Assembly: GCA_951812575.1 (NCBI GenBank)
Contig: OX638322.1
Location: forward strand, 4,282,501 to 4,346,500
Reading direction: 5' to 3'
From: Candidatus Binatia bacterium
Lineage (GTDB): Bacteria > Desulfobacterota > Binatia > Bin18
Length of the DNA stretch: 64,000 nt
The notes beneath the pieces were generated by a model. The model had not been told where the DNA came from. It made no database searches and saw only the letters and a list, made by a program, of their open reading frames with translations. Position numbers and translations under genes: made by a program. Below are positions 62,906 through 64,000 of this stretch, piece after piece; positions within the stretch are counted from its first letter, which is position 1, and every line of letters starts with the position of its first letter.

Positions 62906-63505
62906 TTACGCCGACACCCGCTCGATCTTTTTCTCCATTGGCTTGAGAAACCGCCCGCGATACGCGTCGGCCAACTGCTCAGCCGGCTGGGTCAGAATGG
63001 CCACAATTTCATCCACCACGGCCGCGGCTTTGGCCTGCACCACCTGCGGCGTATTGCCGGCCAGGGGATGGGGAATCACGGCAATGGGCACACCGCTCAT
63101 ACCCAGAGTGCGGGACTCGGCCCGACCGAGCGGCGCAAACTCGTCGCTGCAAATGATGGCGGTCGGAATGCCCTGCTTTTCAAATTCAATGGTGTCGTGG
63201 AGACCCCACGACGTGCACGAGCCTCAATCGCCTATGGCTTCGACAATTACGTCACAGCTTGACAGGCGTGCCCTCACCTCTTGGGGGACGCCGAGTGAAG
63301 CATTCTTCTCCCCCTTGATAACCCTAAAATCTCCGCAGCGTTCGTGCAGCAGCGCTTCCACCTGTTCGAGCAGCAGACCGGCGTTGGCCTTGCGGTTATT
63401 CAGAAAGCCGATTGTTTTCCCTTGTAAGTTACGGTCTCGTCGGGCAAGCGGCAGATCACCGACTTGCGCTTCTCCAACCGGACTGAGGACTTCAATCTGT
63501 CCCAT
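62906..63505 (-). CDS. UGSC-family selenoprotein (Sec at residue 94)
   Basis: Readthrough of TGA at 63226-63224 gives one 199-residue protein with VEAIGD-U-GSCTSWGLHDTIEFE, that is Sec94-Gly-Ser-Cys97. The flanks show a Rossmann-like fold: GKTIGFLNNRKANAGLLLEQVEALLHERCGDF before, GIPTAIICSDEFAPLGRAES after. ATG 63505 follows AGGAGG. The SECIS hairpin is listed separately. The gene follows two tiny membrane proteins and precedes the partner-domain gene, like the fused locus at 21990 in domain content. Confidence 0.9.
63194..63212 (-). promoter_or_regulatory. Bacterial SECIS hairpin of the second UGSC gene
   Basis: On the minus strand, GTCGTGG pairs perfectly with CCACGAC around GGTCT, a loop like that of the E. 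coli fdhF SECIS. The loop opens 18 nt downstream of the UGA, the expected distance. Confidence 0.88.
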
Positions 63506-63525
63506 ACACACCTCCTACAATGATT

Positions 63526-63615
63526 TCACGGTCTTGTCAGTCTCCAGACAAACACTCCAATGGTCGCCAAGATCGCCAGCCCGACACCTGCGGCAAAAAT
63601 CTCTATTCCAGTCAT
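63526..63615 (-). CDS. Small single-pass membrane protein (29 aa)
   Basis: ATG 63615 behind AAGGAG opens a 29-codon frame with one hydrophobic helix (IFAAGVGLAILATIGVFVW) and a basic end (RLTRP). It overlaps the upstream small gene's stop by four bases (ATGA) and lies 20 bases before the UGSC gene. Translation coupling makes it likely real. Confidence 0.65.
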   Translation of the reverse strand: MTGIEIFAAGVGLAILATIGVFVWRLTRP

Positions 63616-63779
63616 GCTGTCTCCTTAATCTCCTCGACGAGTTGCTGCGTCCGAACGCGTTGTCTCCAGCCCGCAACCGCCAGACCAAGGGTGACGAGTA
63701 GACCGCCTACGGCCGATATCAATCGTAAAACGGCTATTCTTTTCTCTTGAGGTGAACAGAGTCGAGCGTTGATAGCCAC
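63612..63779 (-). CDS. Small membrane protein (about 55 aa)
   Basis: A frame from GTG 63779 to TGA 63612, overlapping the next small gene. It has a polar N-terminus with one Cys, a helix (ISAVGGLLVTLGLAVAGW) and a charged tail (RQRVRTQQLVEEIKETA). The open frame continues upstream but then only shadows the divergent gene. The start codon is uncertain. Confidence 0.5.
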   Translation of the reverse strand: MAINARLCSPQEKRIAVLRLISAVGGLLVTLGLAVAGWRQRVRTQQLVEEIKETA

Positions 63780-63857
63780 TCTAGTCCAACCCTCTTGCCC
63801 GCGCAATGGAACGCCGGGTACAGTTTTGGCCACCAAAAATGAAGAGAGTGTACCCTC

Positions 63858-64000
63858 ATGGTGAACGTCAAAATCCCGATCTACTACGATTATGCCTCTT
63901 CCCTCAGCTATATCGCCAAGCGCGTGATGGAACAGCTCGACGGTCAGCTCGCAATCGAGTTGGTGTGGAAAGGCGTAAATATCGCCCGCCGTCACCAGGG
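63858..64000 (+). CDS. DsbA-family / HCCA isomerase-like protein, 5' part only
   Basis: The window ends after 47 codons. The visible N-terminus, IPIYYDYASSLSYIAKRVMEQL, matches the thioredoxin-like DsbA family in which the usual CxxC is replaced (here DYASSLSY), as in 2-hydroxychromene-2-carboxylate isomerases. It is divergent from the small membrane protein genes. Confidence 0.7.
   Translation, partial: MVNVKIPIYYDYASSLSYIAKRVMEQLDGQLAIELVWKGVNIARRHQ

Noticed and set aside
63612..63995. 127-residue minus-strand frame
   Set aside because: Its N-terminal half mirrors the divergent DsbA-like gene; only the C-terminal 55 codons are plausible.
1..64000. CRISPR array, rRNA, insertion sequence, selC tRNA
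   Set aside because: None was recognised on either strand; repeats seen are REP-like, boundary repeats or a short tandem array.

Overview
The window is GC-rich chromosomal DNA from a bacterium I cannot place firmly. Short-chain CoA/hotdog enzymes, CaiB/BaiF CoA-transferases, an E-type succinate dehydrogenase, c-type cytochromes, UGSC-type selenoproteins and bacterial SECIS hairpins point to a Gram-negative lineage of the Tectomicrobia/Desulfobacterota kind. That placement is inference, not shown. Genes are dense and in short operons, with no CRISPR array and no recognisable transposase or integrase.

Layout. 0.1-1.6 kb: tRNA-Leu(UAA) and a luciferase-like monooxygenase. 1.8-5.1 kb: two exported helical-repeat proteins. 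5.2-13.9 kb: a six-gene minus-strand phospho-signalling operon (VWA, zinc-ribbon FHA, zinc-ribbon/pseudokinase/PP2C fusion, Ser/Thr kinase, membrane FHA, VWA-FHA). 14.0-15.4 kb: cytochrome c' and a two-domain cytochrome c. 15.5-18.8 kb: an MCE protein, a 48-residue zinc ribbon and two CoA-transferases. 19.0-19.9 kb: a decayed PIN toxin locus and an acetyltransferase. 20.2-25.4 kb: amidase, UGSC selenoprotein fusion, sodium/solute symporter and a small membrane protein. 25.6-27.5 kb: VapBC plus an unknown gene between two imperfect repeats, one abutting tmRNA. 27.5-34.5 kb: ssrA-smpB-panC-panB, nagZ, an AAA ATPase, mtnA. 34.7 kb: a peroxiredoxin-like selenoprotein. 35.6-40.8 kb: a defence island (SIR2, HerA, KTSC protein, TM0106-type nuclease) bounded by a 93-bp repeat of the 3' end of a MetE-like gene. 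40.7-53.7 kb: metabolism (MetE-like, SMP-30, CoA-transferase, holA, sdhABE, folate cyclo-ligase, MaoC-like pair), a structured RNA candidate and a second VapBC-type pair. 53.9-57.8 kb: a tight three-gene operon, OLD/AAA15-type ATPase plus TOPRIM protein plus DUF262 protein. 58-64 kb: hydrolase, SirB1-like protein, Nudix, YchF-like GTPase, a second UGSC selenoprotein with its partner, and two tiny membrane proteins.

Three genes that a standard caller would split at UGA are best read as selenoproteins. Each has a hairpin 16-18 nt downstream of the UGA and an invariant Cys three residues after the Sec. Two of them are UGSC proteins. In one locus the UGSC domain is fused to a second domain, and in the other that domain is encoded by the adjacent gene, so the two parts probably work together.

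The strongest candidates for undescribed biology are the UGSC systems, the ATPase-TOPRIM-DUF262 operon (PARIS/OLD-like core with a DUF262 third gene), and the pattern of two integrase-less islands bordered by duplicated gene 3' ends.
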